Shown here: one piece after another, positions 11,041-22,616 of the stretch
Layout: each line of letters starts with the position of its first letter
How positions within the stretch are numbered: the first letter of the stretch is position 1
Assembly: GCA_014904845.1 (NCBI GenBank)
Contig: MU119359.1
Coordinates: 1-64,000 of the forward strand
Length of the DNA: 64,000 nucleotides
Source of the DNA: Acephala macrosclerotiorum
Taxonomy: Eukaryota; Ascomycota; Leotiomycetes; Helotiales; Mollisiaceae
Direction of reading: 5' to 3'
Made by a program: the position numbers and the translations under genes
Notes under the pieces: generated by a model
The model's input: only the letters and a program-made list of their open reading frames with translations
Told to the model about the DNA's origin: nothing
Database searches by the model: none

Positions 11041-12773
11041 TCACTCCCAAACAACTCCAGCCCAAGTGAGAAGACATCCAAGCCTGGCCCGGAACTCGTT
11101 CGCGTCGACCTCGTGCCCATCACCAATCTCCACGAGGTATCTCTTTCTCTCCCATTTCGCCAATGACGAAGTACTTCCATAACAACCCTCAATCTCTCTC
11201 AATAACTCCTGCCTCATCCCAGCATACACACCACCAATCAACACTCCCATCTTCCCTTGATTCTCGACATCATCACGAATCCGCGCCATAACAGAAGTCA
11301 ACAACCTCATCGTCTCCACCCTCCCAGTCAAGAACGCCTTCGGATCCTGCTCCGCCTCAACCGCATACCGAATCTTCAACAACGCCTTCAACATCTCCTT
11401 TTTATCACTCAATTCCCTTGCCGCATGATATAGTCTCGCTATTAGCAACTTCATAGGCCAAACACCCCATCCATACCCCTCCTTTCTCAACTCCTCAACC
11501 AATTGCTTGCACATCTCTACCCTCGTATTTGCCGCCTTGTGATGGAAATATTGATCACAAATTACTTTATCTAATCGTCCTCTCAAGCTACCAAGTGGTT
11601 CAATTAACCCCTTCTTGCAGAGCTCACAAACGCATTTGATGCCCCAGTGTCCCAATCGTTCCATGCGTTCGTAGAAATGTCCGCGTGGTATGTAGCTGAT
11701 GAAAAGTTCTTCTCCGGCTTTCAGGTCTCGTTCCGCGCGGACTTGGAGTTCGCGGCCTTCGAAGGTCCAGAATGCGTTGGGGGTGCAGGAGTGGTTGATC
11801 ATGCTGTAGTAAGGCTCGAGACACATACCGAGGGACAGGGACTCGACCTGCAATTGCCATCTCGAAGTTAGCGCGGTCTGAAAAGTGGTCTACGCTTAGG
11901 GGGAAGTCGGAGATATAAGTCTGTCTCAACTCTACCCACCTGCTGGTACGTTCCATATCTCGCAAGCTGATGCGAAGTAAGTAGATTCGGGGTATCGAGT
12001 TGGCATTCATTGTTCGCAGCCTGCGAACATCGAGTCAGTAAGCGAGCTCGGCAAAATAGGGGGCGGGGTCAATGCTCACAACCAGAATGAGATGCTCCAG
12101 CTCTTCCAAAGGGAGATTCGAGACATTGTGTTTGATGAGGGTATTGATCATATAGCTGGTTGTATGGTCTGATGCTCGCTTGTATCCTTCTGCTAGGTTG
12201 GTGAAGGAGGTGAAGTCGACGGGAGAGATTTTGTGGTGTTTGTGGAGGGAAAGGAGGCGGATGACGCAGCGCAGACGTTTGGAGCCGATGGTGGTGCATT
12301 TGAAATCTGCCTCTGATTGTTGGTCTTTAATGGCTTTGTAGGTGGTGCATTCATACTGGTGGTGGGCGGTCCAGGCATTGTCTTTGCATGTCTGGTGGAC
12401 GTCAGCCGAACCATCTTCAACACTTCAAGCTTTCTTGCCGAAAGACGTCATCTGGACATCCAAAAATTCATTTCGGTCCAGGTATTGTGTTAATCTAGAA
12501 TGAGAGACCGACCTGTGAACAATACCAAACAATCTCACAGCCTTCACACTTCAAGAACTGAATGCCCCCGAACACATCAACGTTCCTCCCACTTGGTCCA
12601 AAGTACGCAAAACACTCATCACACGTGCTCGACAGATTCTTCTCATCAACAATCGCCAACAGAGGTTTCTTGATAGCAAAGATGACGCTACCTGCCGCAA
12701 GATCGGAAGATGCGAACAAGCCACGTCCTGCGGTTGGTAGTGTTGAGGGAGCAATTTGTGTCTTGGACTCCAT
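11041..12773 (-). CDS. SET/MYND-domain protein (SMYD-like), copy 2
   Basis: Exons 12773-12513, 12391-12080, 12020-11940 and 11847-11041 give 486 aa. Domain order matches the neighbouring copy: AGRGLFASSDLAAGSVIF at the N-terminus, MYND ligands CDEC, CEGC, YCSQ and CKDNAWTAHHQYEC, then MINHSCTPNAF, GEELFISYIPRG and a post-SET cluster CVCELC. The intron inside the MYND finger is at the equivalent place (after YCS-E/Q), which supports descent from one duplicated gene. This copy has one more intron before the NHSC block. All MYND and SET key residues are present, so I see no sign of decay. Predicted role: protein lysine methyltransferase. Confidence 0.88.
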
Positions 12774-13378
12774 CGTTGAGGTCTGGGATCGCGCAAGAGC
12801 TAAGATGGATTGGTGGAAAGAAAGTGCGCCTTTGTAGAGGGTTTCAGAGGGAGGTATGTCTGGGGCGGGATTTGGTAGCTTGCGATTTGGCGAAATAGTG
12901 TGCGCTCGGTTAAGGAGTCAAGGTGAATTTGGGAGGAGGAACTTGGTCGTGTGCCTGGATTTTCAAGGCGCAAAAGTTTGAAAGGAAGTATCAATAGTGC
13001 TTCGATTATTCGCTCAAAAGATTGAGACAAAGATTTAGAACAGAGTGTGAGCAGAATTCCTATAGTAGATGATGTTAAAGACAAAACAAAGACTCGAGGA
13101 AGGGGTGACTCGAAGATTTCAAATATTCGAGTCGCGATGCCCGAGAGTTGTTCACAACTACGATTCCGAGGTCTGCGGAGATTTAGGGAGAACAATTTCA
13201 TTATCTAAAGTGCGCATTTATTGTTCCCGCAACCATGTAACCTCAAATGCTATGTTAGTACCTGGAGGGCCCTTGATGCCTCTTGTGGCTCATCTAAAAT
13301 AATCAAATCAAAGAAAGCAGACTTCCAAGACAACAACACCAATTTCTCCGTGCTTCTCCTCAATACTCTTACAAAAGC
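12774..13378. other. Intergenic, nothing recognised
   Basis: Upstream of the second SET/MYND gene and downstream of the methyltransferase gene. The minus-strand ORF at 13201-12800 is Ser/Leu/Pro-rich and has no recognisable domain; it is probably promoter and leader sequence. Confidence 0.4.
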
Positions 13379-15797
13379 TTAGTCAAGCGCATGTACCTCC
13401 CGCTCAATACCATCTGCCTCCTCAAGATGCTTGATGATCTTCTTGTACAAGACCTTAGCGAAGAGAGGTGGGACTGCATTTCCGATTTGCTTTCTGATCG
13501 CGCCGCCGTAGAATACTTGATCATTTGGGAAAGATTGCAGAGCAGCTAACTCTCGATGAGTAAAGCTCCGCAAGCCGCTCGGGTGGCCATACTCGCCACC
13601 ATTGCAAGTGATACACTTTGCGAGGCCATTTGGGTTCCATGGCTGCTTGAAGGTTCTGTTGGCAAGCAGGCGTTGAGGATCGTGGTTAGGAGCATTAGCA
13701 GGAATGGTGCGAAGAACCTCGGCTACGGTCTTAAGAGGCTTGAGTCCATCATCAGGATTATCAGAGTGGGTATAAGCTGGCAACTCAGGCAAGGTCTCTC
13801 CTGAACTGTGGGTTGTTAGCTGCATATCGAAAGGGTACAAGACAAGAGGAGGCATACCATGCAGCGATCAGAATGAGGCGCTTTCTCTTTTGCGCAAGCC
13901 CATAACGATGAAACTCAACAAGCTCCCAGCGGACGGAGTATCCGCAATCAGTAAAAGCTTTGACAATCGCGGTGTTGAACATTGGCGCGAACTTAGGATG
14001 CAGGATGCCGAATGTTTGTTCGACAGTAGCGATACGGGGGCGAACCTTCAATAATAACTCCTCGAGAGAAAACAATGAGTTGAAGTTCTGCTCATCATCT
14101 TGCCCCGCGCGAGTATGAACAGGAGACCAGACTTGGCATGGAGGAGAGAAGTGGGCTATATCGGACCAATGGCAACCCGGCACCTTTACGAAGTCATGAG
14201 CCCACATTTCAAAGTGTTCTCCCTCGGGGAAGTTGCGGCGCCACGTCTGTGCAGAGTTGCTATCTTTGTCCAGGCCTTCAAGAATACGCAGACCAGCCAT
14301 CTTTGCACCTCTGGTTGTGCCTCCAGCTCCACTGACTACCTATGATTAGCTTAAGAGGGTGAACAAATGGGAAGAAAGTACATACAGCCATCCCAGAAGG
14401 TAAACTTCTGTAGTTCAGCGCCGCTTCGTCTGTTTTGTGATATCCGTCGACCAGTTACACGGCAGGCTCTATGATCGCGGGGTCCAAGGTGAAGTTGGGA
14501 GTTAAGACGGCCACGGATTTCTTCGATCTGCTGCTCGGCATGGGTGACTCCGATACTAGAGCCTCCAGGAATGATATTGTCTCTCCACACAGCCCTCCTA
14601 GCTACAGGGTGCCAAATGTGCTCTGGGGAGCACTCACTCTCGTCAAGCGCTTCCAATCTCTTTTTGACGGTGAGGGCGTACACTTGATTTCGAAGGCGTT
14701 CTGCAGCATTGTCGTAGGTCGTGATGAACTTCCATCTCACTGTCAGTGTTCCACTCTCTTTAACATACTCTGTCTGCTGCTCCTTGGTCATTTGTTCGTT
14801 GGATGGAACATCGTCTCTAAAGAATCGCTGTTGAGCTTCGGAGGGAGGGAAAGGGGCATTGGTTCGAATGAGCTTGCGAAGCTGTGCGACGCTACTTGGT
14901 GCTCTATTGACCATAGACTGTTCGTGTATCGAGCGAGGATCGTCCGATTCGGCCTCGAAAATGAAGCAAAGCTCATTAAGCCTCTGGGGGAGCATGCCGT
15001 TTAGGGAGTGCGAACGCTTGAGCTGCCAACCTCGGAGCTTGACCTCGCCAGTACGTCGATTCTTGATGACCTGCCTGATGAAGAGAAAAGAGCCGTCCCA
15101 GAACTCCACCATCTTTCGAGGTCTCAAGTCCATGCCACGTTCCTTGATGCTGTCGATTTCGACCCAAGGTGCAGCGAGTATTGGGTCTCTAGCCAGCCTC
15201 ATGATTGGTCGGACAGGTTGATGGTTGAACACTTCTTCCATACCATCTTCTAAATCCTCAAGATCAATCAGAATTCTATCTTGTGCATCCCGGTTGTCAT
15301 TCATATGATGTTCGAAATATCGCCCCAGGACTGCGTCTCGTCCGTGCCCATGGCCCGGAGGAACATCATCATTGCCAGAATTCTCTTCAAGAGTTTGTTT
15401 GCCAGCCCCGACATCGTTCTGGTGAAAATGCGGGTGAAGATGGCCGGTTTTCATGCGCGGAGCGGAGCGCGACATATCTGGGGCGGCATTCTCTTCGTCA
15501 TCCACTCGAGAACGCTTCCTCTCTTTTGGGTGATCGGCATCGCCACCGAGATTGACGGTGACATTGACCTTCATGATAGGGGTCGGCTCCTCACTTTGAG
15601 CTCTTAAAGTGTGTGTCGAAGTAGTAGAAGTTCGAGATTGTGGTCGAGAATCCGGAGGATCGGAAGAAGGGCCTGATATAATCTGGTCAGCACAAAGCAA
15701 GTTGAAGAATGTAGTAGCACTTACCATGGCGACGATCAATGATATAGAATTCACCATCATCCTTGATGATGTACTCGGTGCGTGGAAGTCTCATCAT
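13379..15797 (-). CDS. rid: RID/Masc1-type cytosine-5 DNA methyltransferase
   Basis: Exons 15797-15725, 15672-14386, 14335-13858 and 13805-13379 give 754 aa. Only this splicing rebuilds motif I (FSGAGGTTRGAKMAGL), which straddles the second intron. Motif IV is SPPCQVWSP with the catalytic cysteine at about residue 520. Motif VI reads VEQTFG: EQT stands in place of the usual ENV, as reported for the RID and Masc1 enzymes. Motif VIII is GLAQKRKRLILIAA; motifs IX-X are RELAALQSFP and QIGNAVPPLFA. The long N-terminal half holds BAH-like stretches (KMVEFWDGSFLFIRQVI). RID is needed for repeat-induced point mutation in Neurospora, and Masc1 for premeiotic methylation in Ascobolus. Role here is inferred from that family. 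Confidence 0.9.
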
Positions 15798-17069
15798 TCT
15801 GGCGGTTGAGCTTCAAGAGCCTTCCAGATTATGTTGGTCAATGATTGAATGGAGAAGACACTATGCGAAAACAATAATGGTTCAAGTAGGAGATGGAGAT
15901 CGATATGGCGTAGAAGGTGTCAAAGCTTCAGTGCTGTGAGAAGATCAGCTTTGTCATTTAAAGAGGCATGAGACTTACGGTCCTCGTTGAGCTCAAAGCT
16001 GGCTGGTTGATGGTTGGAGGTTGAGCCAGATTGAAAGTTAATCTTCGAAGCAAGCAACCTCTTTACGAATCGTCTTAGCGCCGAAAAAAAGAGTCAACAG
16101 TTGAAGACAAAGCAAGGAATTCCTTGAAGGAAGGCTGTATTGTAGGAGACTTGTCGTTCGTGGTTGTGAGGGAGGAAGGAAAGATCGAGGTGGAGGGAGT
16201 GTCGAGAAAGAAGTGAAGTTGTGGAGACCTCGAGGGAAGAAGCGAGCTGGAATCGAATGCAAGAGTTGAAGGTGACGAATTCGAGAAAGAGGGAGTGAAT
16301 ATCTAGTCCACATGCCTTCAGGGCAAGAGCCTTAGAGCCGGGTTGAGGAGCCAGCTTCCGTTGTCCCCATCTCTTGAAACCTCGAAGTTTGTGACTCGAA
16401 TCTTCACTTCACTTCTTCCTTCGTCTACAACTCTTTTCGGTCACTCACACCCACTGCAACTTTTCACAACTTTACAAAAACCCATTCAAAAGTACAACCC
16501 CTTTGACCTGACTCATTTTTTCTCTTGAAACGTTGTTGCCTCCTCGAAAAAGTAAATGTGCTGCATATGGAAATTTCTTCGAAGCTCGATGCAGCCACCC
16601 GCTCAGGATCCTTAAAAGTGCCTTTTCACACCACCAAACAATCAATTTAGGGACGTTGAAGCAGAAGGGAGGGTTCGGCTTGCAGCATGACTATTTATAA
16701 CACTTAGAAGAGGTTAGAAGCGGAGGGCATGGTAAGTGTTTAAGAGACACTTGCCTAGGGTATGAAGGAAGCACATGTCACTCTGTAGGTGGGGCTCTTC
16801 CGTACCGAAATAACCTGAAGTAACAAGGGACAGGAGACGTGTGAAGATTTTGTGCAACGTTGTAGTATTCTACCTCTCAACAGGGTTTGCTAATGCTCAT
16901 TGAGATCTTGCTCTTCCGACAGCGCTTCCTCTCTCCTTGCAACCATGTGCCAGTGGTCTGCCGTCCGCAAGAGTGCAGGCAGACCCAATGTATGAACATC
17001 TTCCCTTCCTCCATGGAACAAGTGTGTCCAGGTCTAGAAGTTTGCGGATATGACCCCTCAATCACCACC
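15798..17069. other. Leader and promoter of the methyltransferase, then intergenic
   Basis: A likely 5'-leader intron of the methyltransferase lies at 15978-15934 on the minus strand (GTAAGT donor, TTCTCACAG acceptor, 45 nt). Beyond it the ORFs at 16313-16038 (-) and 16343-16528 (+) are Ser/Leu-rich with no domain. The rest of the region shows nothing recognisable. Confidence 0.4.
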
Positions 17070-18055
17070 TCACTTCTTTTTCTTCTTGTCCTTCTTCGGC
17101 GCTCCTCCACTACCACCCGCAGCACCAGAAGGTCCAGCACCACCCGCACCTCCCATCCCGCCCAACATAGCCTGCATAGCAGACATATCCGGCATCCCGG
17201 GCATCCCAGGCATACCTCCACCTCCAGCTCCGCCAGCACCTTGCATCTCAGCCATCATGTCCTTGAAGAAGTTCTCACTTACTCCACCACCAGTCATTGC
17301 AGGAGAATAGTATGGTAGTATGTTGCCCATCTTCCAACCTTTTGGAATTGCTGGTGAGGGGTATGGTTTCGATGTATCTGGAGGTGGGATGCCTGGTACG
17401 CGGACCATTTGTGCGGTTGCTGTTGTTGTGGGGTTGGCTTTGAGGTGTTTGGAGATCAAGGTGTAGAGGTGGTGCTCTATGTATCCCCAATTAGCTTTCC
17501 GCTCGATTCTAATTGCAGACTATAAGACTTTCAAGACTCCTAGTTTTTCCATCGAAGCAATGGACCTCATACACCAAGGAGAAATCACATACTGTTCTTA
17601 ATGCTCGAATTATTCCCACCCCTCAACTTAACCTTCACCCTCCCCGGATTCGCCCAATCCCTCGGATGGCACTTCGCCGGCTCAAACAACGTCTCCAACC
17701 TCAACCTCCCACACGCATTAACAATTTCCCTCGCCAACGGATTCTCAACCGCCAGTTCCCTCCCCACCATCCTACCCTCCTTCCTACTTCTATTCTTATC
17801 GAAATAGATAGGATAGATACACTGATAATCCTTGAACTTCGAGTCGTCTTCTGTTTCTTGTACTTGTGGAAATTGAGAAGAGGAGCTTGAGGGAATGGAA
17901 GAGGGGTTTATGAAAGAAGGGTTGGGCTTGGGAGCGGGAATGGAGGATGGGCGTGCTTTGAGGATTTCGCGCTCGTCGAAGTCGGACATAGCGTCTGAGA
18001 TGTCGCCCTCGGAGGGGTCGGAGTCGGATACTTCTTCTATACGTGCGTGCGACAT
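17070..18055 (-). CDS. SEC65: Signal recognition particle subunit SRP19/Sec65
   Basis: Two exons, 18055-17593 and 17476-17070, give 289 aa. The acidic N-terminus precedes the SRP19 core: YQCIYPIYFDKNRSRKEGR, then AVENPLAREIVNACGRLRLE and HPRDWANPGRVKVKLR; across the intron comes KHHLYTLISKHLKANP. This subunit binds the SRP RNA and helps assemble the particle that targets secretory proteins to the ER. The tail is unusual in composition: a Gly/Met/Ala-rich run with MPGMPGMPDM, then a lysine string (KKDKKKKK) at the C-terminus, as in other fungal Sec65 proteins. The start has an acidic MSHARIEEVSDSD context with no upstream in-frame alternative seen. Confidence 0.92.
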
Positions 18056-18845
18056 TGTGTCTACTTGTGTTGCGTATCCTTGGTGGTGAACGTGGAGGGG
18101 CTGCGAATTTGGCGGGGTGGGATTTCGAGAGCTTGAATCTGAACTTGGCTGGATTGGGAAGATTTTACACGTGACCCTGGCTTTCTTCCTTCTCTCGCTC
18201 CCCTTCCTCTTTTCTTTTCAGCAGCTACACATGCAGCTTGCTGGATTGACGTTTCTGCAGAATTCGTGAAGAAAGCGCCCAATTGAGGACCAGAATCCGC
18301 TCCAGCTCATTTTGGCAAGCTGGCAGAGTGATAAACGATGTGAGAGTGATGAGGAAGGGACAGTTCTTCAGAGCAAACATGAAAGTTTCAGAAAACTAGA
18401 CTTGAAGGACCGGAACGGGGATCTATCTCTTATACATCAAGAATCTTTCCTAAACAGTACCGGAAAAGCTCTTATCTATTGGTAATTGAGGCATTGCTGA
18501 GATGAAGCTCTGCCAGAAAGCGAAAGCGGCCGTCGTGGCGGAGCATCGATATGTGACCTAAAAGATACGAGAAATCCATCCAGGCAACCATTTAAATATC
18601 CCAATTCCAATCAGCGAAACTTCCACCGAAAATTCTCCATAGAGCGGCTATGTTCGTGCCCCTTTCACACATGAAGTTTCCACCCTCAGCAACCATTTGT
18701 CAACAGACCCATCTTCGAGACTCAGCCTTGCATATAAACGTCCATATATTCCTCAGTATCAAAAAAGTATTGTCCATAAAATTCATACATCTCCTGTTCC
18801 CCAAGAAGCAGCAGAAGCAGAAAAACGTCGTGCGTTCAATCATCC
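18056..18845. other. Intergenic, nothing recognised
   Basis: Upstream of SRP19 and downstream of the Pex22-like gene. It contains an ACACGTGACC word near 18167 in the SRP19 promoter. No protein-like ORF is present. Confidence 0.4.
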
Positions 18846-20227
18846 CTACTCCCTATTTTCAATTCTCCTCGCCCAGTCATCACCAACCCTCAGTCCTTCT
18901 ACGACTACTATCCCTCGCCCTCTGCCGACTCGGTCTTCCCTCTCCCACCATTGTTGTGATTTCTTCTCGACATTCTCGGCTTCGCTTTCGCTGTCTGCTA
19001 GGCCGCCGTGTCCTCCGTCTGCACCTACGACTAGGACGATGTCTTGGCGGAGCCAGCTTTGGAGGTGTGTGATGGCATCGCCATTGTTGCCTGCTAGGGA
19101 TTCTTGTAGGTATACGATATCTGGGTTTAGGTGGCGCAGGATGTGGATGTGGCCAGTAGGTGTGGTGAAAGGCAGGACCATTGTTTCCTTCTCGACCAAG
19201 CTTAGAGCCTCCGAGTAGACAGCATTGAACGCAGGAGACGAAGAACTAGATGATCTAAATGTGTTAGCGAAGTTGCGACATTGAAGCAGCAATACTCACA
19301 ATAGCTTCTCGCTTTCTTCGCCTGGTGTTTGTGCTTGATGGTGTGAAATATTGGAGAACGATGAGCTGAGAGATCCAGGTAGTTTGGCAACAGCATCAAG
19401 AGGATGTTCTTTCAGTCCAGGGGCATAGATGAGGACGAAGAGACGGACTTTGGAGAAGTCTGTGTTTCGAGGAAGGTGAGAAAGGATAGACTGTAGTCGT
19501 TAGAACCTGCAATGCGTTCGGGCCGGAGGGACCATACGGCATGCTCATGGAACTCTCCACTCTCTACATCCAAGTCATCGATGTTTGTATCTGCCGACAC
19601 TACTACTGCGACTGTCTTTCTTTTCCCACTGCCTACGGGAACTCTTGCTGATGAAAGACCTGGGGTGCTCTCTCGCAACTCAATTGGTCCCGCTGAGGGG
19701 CTCACGCCAGTAGCCCTGGCTTCTGCCTCTTCACTCCAAGCATTATGTTCCTTGTATGCGTCCTTGTTCTCCTCCATTATGCTGCCCAAAGCAGTCCCAA
19801 CCACTGCGCCAACGGCGCCAATCCCACCCATCACACTACGACTGGCGCCATCGAATACCTGCTGTGGACTCGGTGTACGTCTCAACGCGCCCGACATGCG
19901 CGCCATATAGCTCTGCGACTCCTCTGGCCTCGATGCTGGCGCAGTCCCATATGCAACTTCTCCTGGTCTGACATCGGCGTAGGAGGGAGGTCCCGTCCTC
20001 ACGCTCCCATCTGGATTGCGCCCATCGTCTGGTCGAGGATATACATTGTCGCCTCCTGGCGGCGGAGGCACTTCATCCTCATCACTACGCTCACTCCATA
20101 TCCAAGCAACGAGACCGACCGTCGCAACAGTGACCGTAACAGCGAGTGGAATCCAATAGGAGAAGGTGCCTCGACGCGAGGAAGAGCCGCGCTGTGTGCG
20201 CTCGTAGCGATCGTAGGAAGAGGACAT
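18846..20227 (-). CDS. Peroxin-22-like single-pass membrane protein
   Basis: Exons 20227-19538, 19490-19300 and 19254-18846 give 429 aa. A short polar N-terminus is followed by one transmembrane segment (WIPLAVTVTVATVGLVAWIW, about residues 26-45) and an acidic, Pro-rich linker. A conserved stretch with RRTPSPQQVFDGAS then leads to a long soluble domain. The first intron is needed to keep HEHA joined to SILSHLPRNTDFSKVRLFVL. The domain carries KRKTVAVVVSADT, VLIYAPGLKEHPL and VYLQESLAGNNGDAITHL, resembling the fungal proteins annotated Pex22-like. Pex22 anchors the ubiquitin-conjugating enzyme Pex4 at the peroxisome. Identity rests on remembered family features, so the name is tentative. Confidence 0.72.
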
Positions 20228-20661
20228 TTAGAACTGAGATTGTTGGAGGTCGTGGGAATATCTCATTGCTTGTGTTCCAGCCGTCATTCTTCGTCGGGGG
20301 CGTCGTGAAGATGTTTGGGATGGCGCTGGGAAGAAAGTCGTGAGGCTGGGAAGTTGGGAAGTTGAAGCTCGGCTTGTTGACTGCCTCGTCTCCACTCCAA
20401 CCACCGCGACTGACATTTGAACTTTCACGTGATAACCTTAATAGCCGCATCGTCAATTGTGACTAACAATTTTGGCGGCAAAGTTGAACTTCTTTATATT
20501 CGACACAAACACACCACAATTCATTGAAGAAACCCAGAAAACACCTTCCAAACCGCAGCCGAGGACACACTCTCGGTTAAGTCACCAAACACCCTCGCGA
20601 TCGAGCTCACAAACCAAACCACTCCCCAGCGAACGCTCGCCGTCGTGGCACAAGTCTTAGA
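20228..20661. promoter_or_regulatory. Bidirectional promoter with a TCACGTGA octamer
   Basis: This 434-bp interval separates divergent starts (Pex22-like on the minus strand, eIF2B gamma on the plus strand). A perfect palindromic TCACGTGA lies at 20425-20432, the type of site bound by Cbf1-like bHLH factors. Use of the site is inferred, not shown. Confidence 0.4.
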
Positions 20662-22616
20662 ATGCCTCACGCGCTCTCAATGCCAGCACCTGGCTTTCAA
20701 GCCATTATTTTGTGTGGACCTGGATCCTCATTCCCGACATTCACGGCGAATCCAGACGAGAACCCAAAAGCTCTCATACCCATTGCGAATCGACCCATGG
20801 TATGGTATCCGATAGACTTTTGCTATCGTATGGGCGTCACAAGTAAGTCGGCTTCATTTCCACGAGACTTCATGAATTCTGTTTATCTGTCTTACTTTCG
20901 TTATATCAGATTGACGTTCGATAATGTATATTGTCAGATGACCCCACCCTTCGAATCCTTAATTACCTTGTCATTTTATGGTTCTTGTGCTCTGTGACAG
21001 AAGCCAAAACCTGGGCCGAGATGCATCCATTTAAATAAGCAAGACTGACTTGGGTCTTCAGATATCACTCTCATTGCTCCACCCTCTTCAGCACCAGCGA
21101 TCACTGCCGCTTTGAAGACAAATCCACATCTCACTGGTTTGCCATTACCAAAACCCACACTCTTAGCGCCAAAAGATCTCAACCAAAATACCGGGACAGC
21201 TGAGATCTTTCGCTTACCCGAAGTCCGTGAGGTTGTCAAAGGTGACTTTATTGTCTTGTCATGCGATCTTGTCTGTGAGCTTGGTGGCGAGTCTCTGCTT
21301 GAATCATGGATGATCAAGGAGGCCGGCCTCGGAGGCGCGACTGGAGGCAGCAAGGAGTTCACGGGTCCCAAGATGGCGATCGGAGGTGAGAAGGGTGGAC
21401 GAAGAGGTGGACTTGGAGTCTGGTACGAGACCAAAGGAGAGACTGTCATCAAAGGAGAAGAGACCGACTTCATTGCCACATCACCACTGGAACTGGGGCC
21501 AGTACCACCTTCGAAGACCTCTCTACTCGGTCACGTGTCTAAGCTCGTCTACTCGATGCCAACCGACACCCTGAATGACATCACAGAAGAGAAGAAAAGT
21601 CTGCCAATTAGACATGCTCTAATTAGAGCTCATTCGCGTGTCCGGATGCTGAGCTCTCACCGTGATGCACATATCTACATCTTCCCAGCCTGGGTAATGG
21701 ATATGATCAACAACAATGAGCATATGGACAGTATTGGTGAAGATGTATTGGGCTGGTGGGCGAAGGCAGGATGGCAAGTTGGATTGGGTGAGAAGCTACG
21801 TCTGCATGAGATATTCTCCACCTTCACTCCGGATGATTCAGACGACAATCTTCTAGAGAACAATCCTGAACACGACAGCATCAACTACGGAGAATTAAGC
21901 AGCACCTGGACTTCTGACCTCGTCTCGCAACAAATTCCAGACCAGGCGGCCAAATTGGTTGTGCCGCCAATTCTGGCGTACGTTCACCCAAAGAACAGTG
22001 CCAAGCTGATTCGACGCGTTGATACAGCGCCTTTGCTTCTCAATATCTCACTACAGCTCGCAAAACTCCAATCCATAGAAGAAGTTGGGAAGGAAGCATC
22101 CTCACCCTTTGCTCACCAGAACAAAGTCGCATTCCCTCAAGGCATCGCGGGCAAGACCACCGTCACTCGACCAGACTGCTTACTGGCAGAGAACGTAACG
22201 GTCGAAGAGAAATCAATTATTAAGGAAACAGTCATAGGAGCAAATTGCCAGATCAAGACAGGTGCAAAGCTCACGCGATGTGTGCTGATGGATGGAGTTG
22301 TGGTTGGCAAAGGATGCAGGCTGACAGGATGTATACTCGGCAAGCGATGTGAGATTGGAGACGATTCTACACTTCAGGAGTGCGAGGTGCAGGAGAATCT
22401 ACTCGTCGAAGCAAAGAGTGAGTGTTTCGTAATACGCTCAGTTATATGCTATTTTGGGAATGCATGCTAACGAATTGGGACGCAGCCGAGGACAAGAATA
22501 ACAAGCTCATGTCATCCGAAGGCATGGAGGCCACGGAAGCAGAGATCCAGGAATTCGTTGACGAGGATGAGGCAATTATGGACGAGGATGCGGGCATGGA
22601 TGTCGGTTTCGATTAG
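20662..22616 (+). CDS. GCD1: Translation initiation factor eIF2B subunit gamma
   Basis: Exons 20662-20842, 21062-22417 and 22486-22616 give 555 aa. The N-terminal nucleotidyltransferase-like domain starts GFQAIILCGPGSSFPTF and has PKALIPIANRPMVWYPIDF. It continues after the 219-nt intron with ITLIAPPSSAPA, GTAEIFRLPEVREVVKGDFI and LSCDLVCELG. The C-terminal left-handed beta-helix repeats are clear (LAENVTVEEKSIIKETVIG, GAKLTRCVLMDGVVVGKGC, GCILGKRCEIGDDSTLQECE). An acidic tail with EDEAIMDEDAGMD ends the protein. eIF2B is the GDP-GTP exchange factor for eIF2, and gamma belongs to its catalytic subcomplex. The first ATG at 20662 is preferred over 20683 because orthologs begin with a short leader before GFQA. 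Confidence 0.92.

Noticed and set aside
12800..13201. 133-aa minus ORF upstream of SET/MYND copy 2
   Set aside because: Low-complexity Ser/Leu/Pro content, no motif, and position matches a promoter and leader.
16038..16313. 91-aa ORF upstream of the methyltransferase
   Set aside because: Leu/Ser/Pro-rich with no motif; better explained as leader or intergenic sequence.
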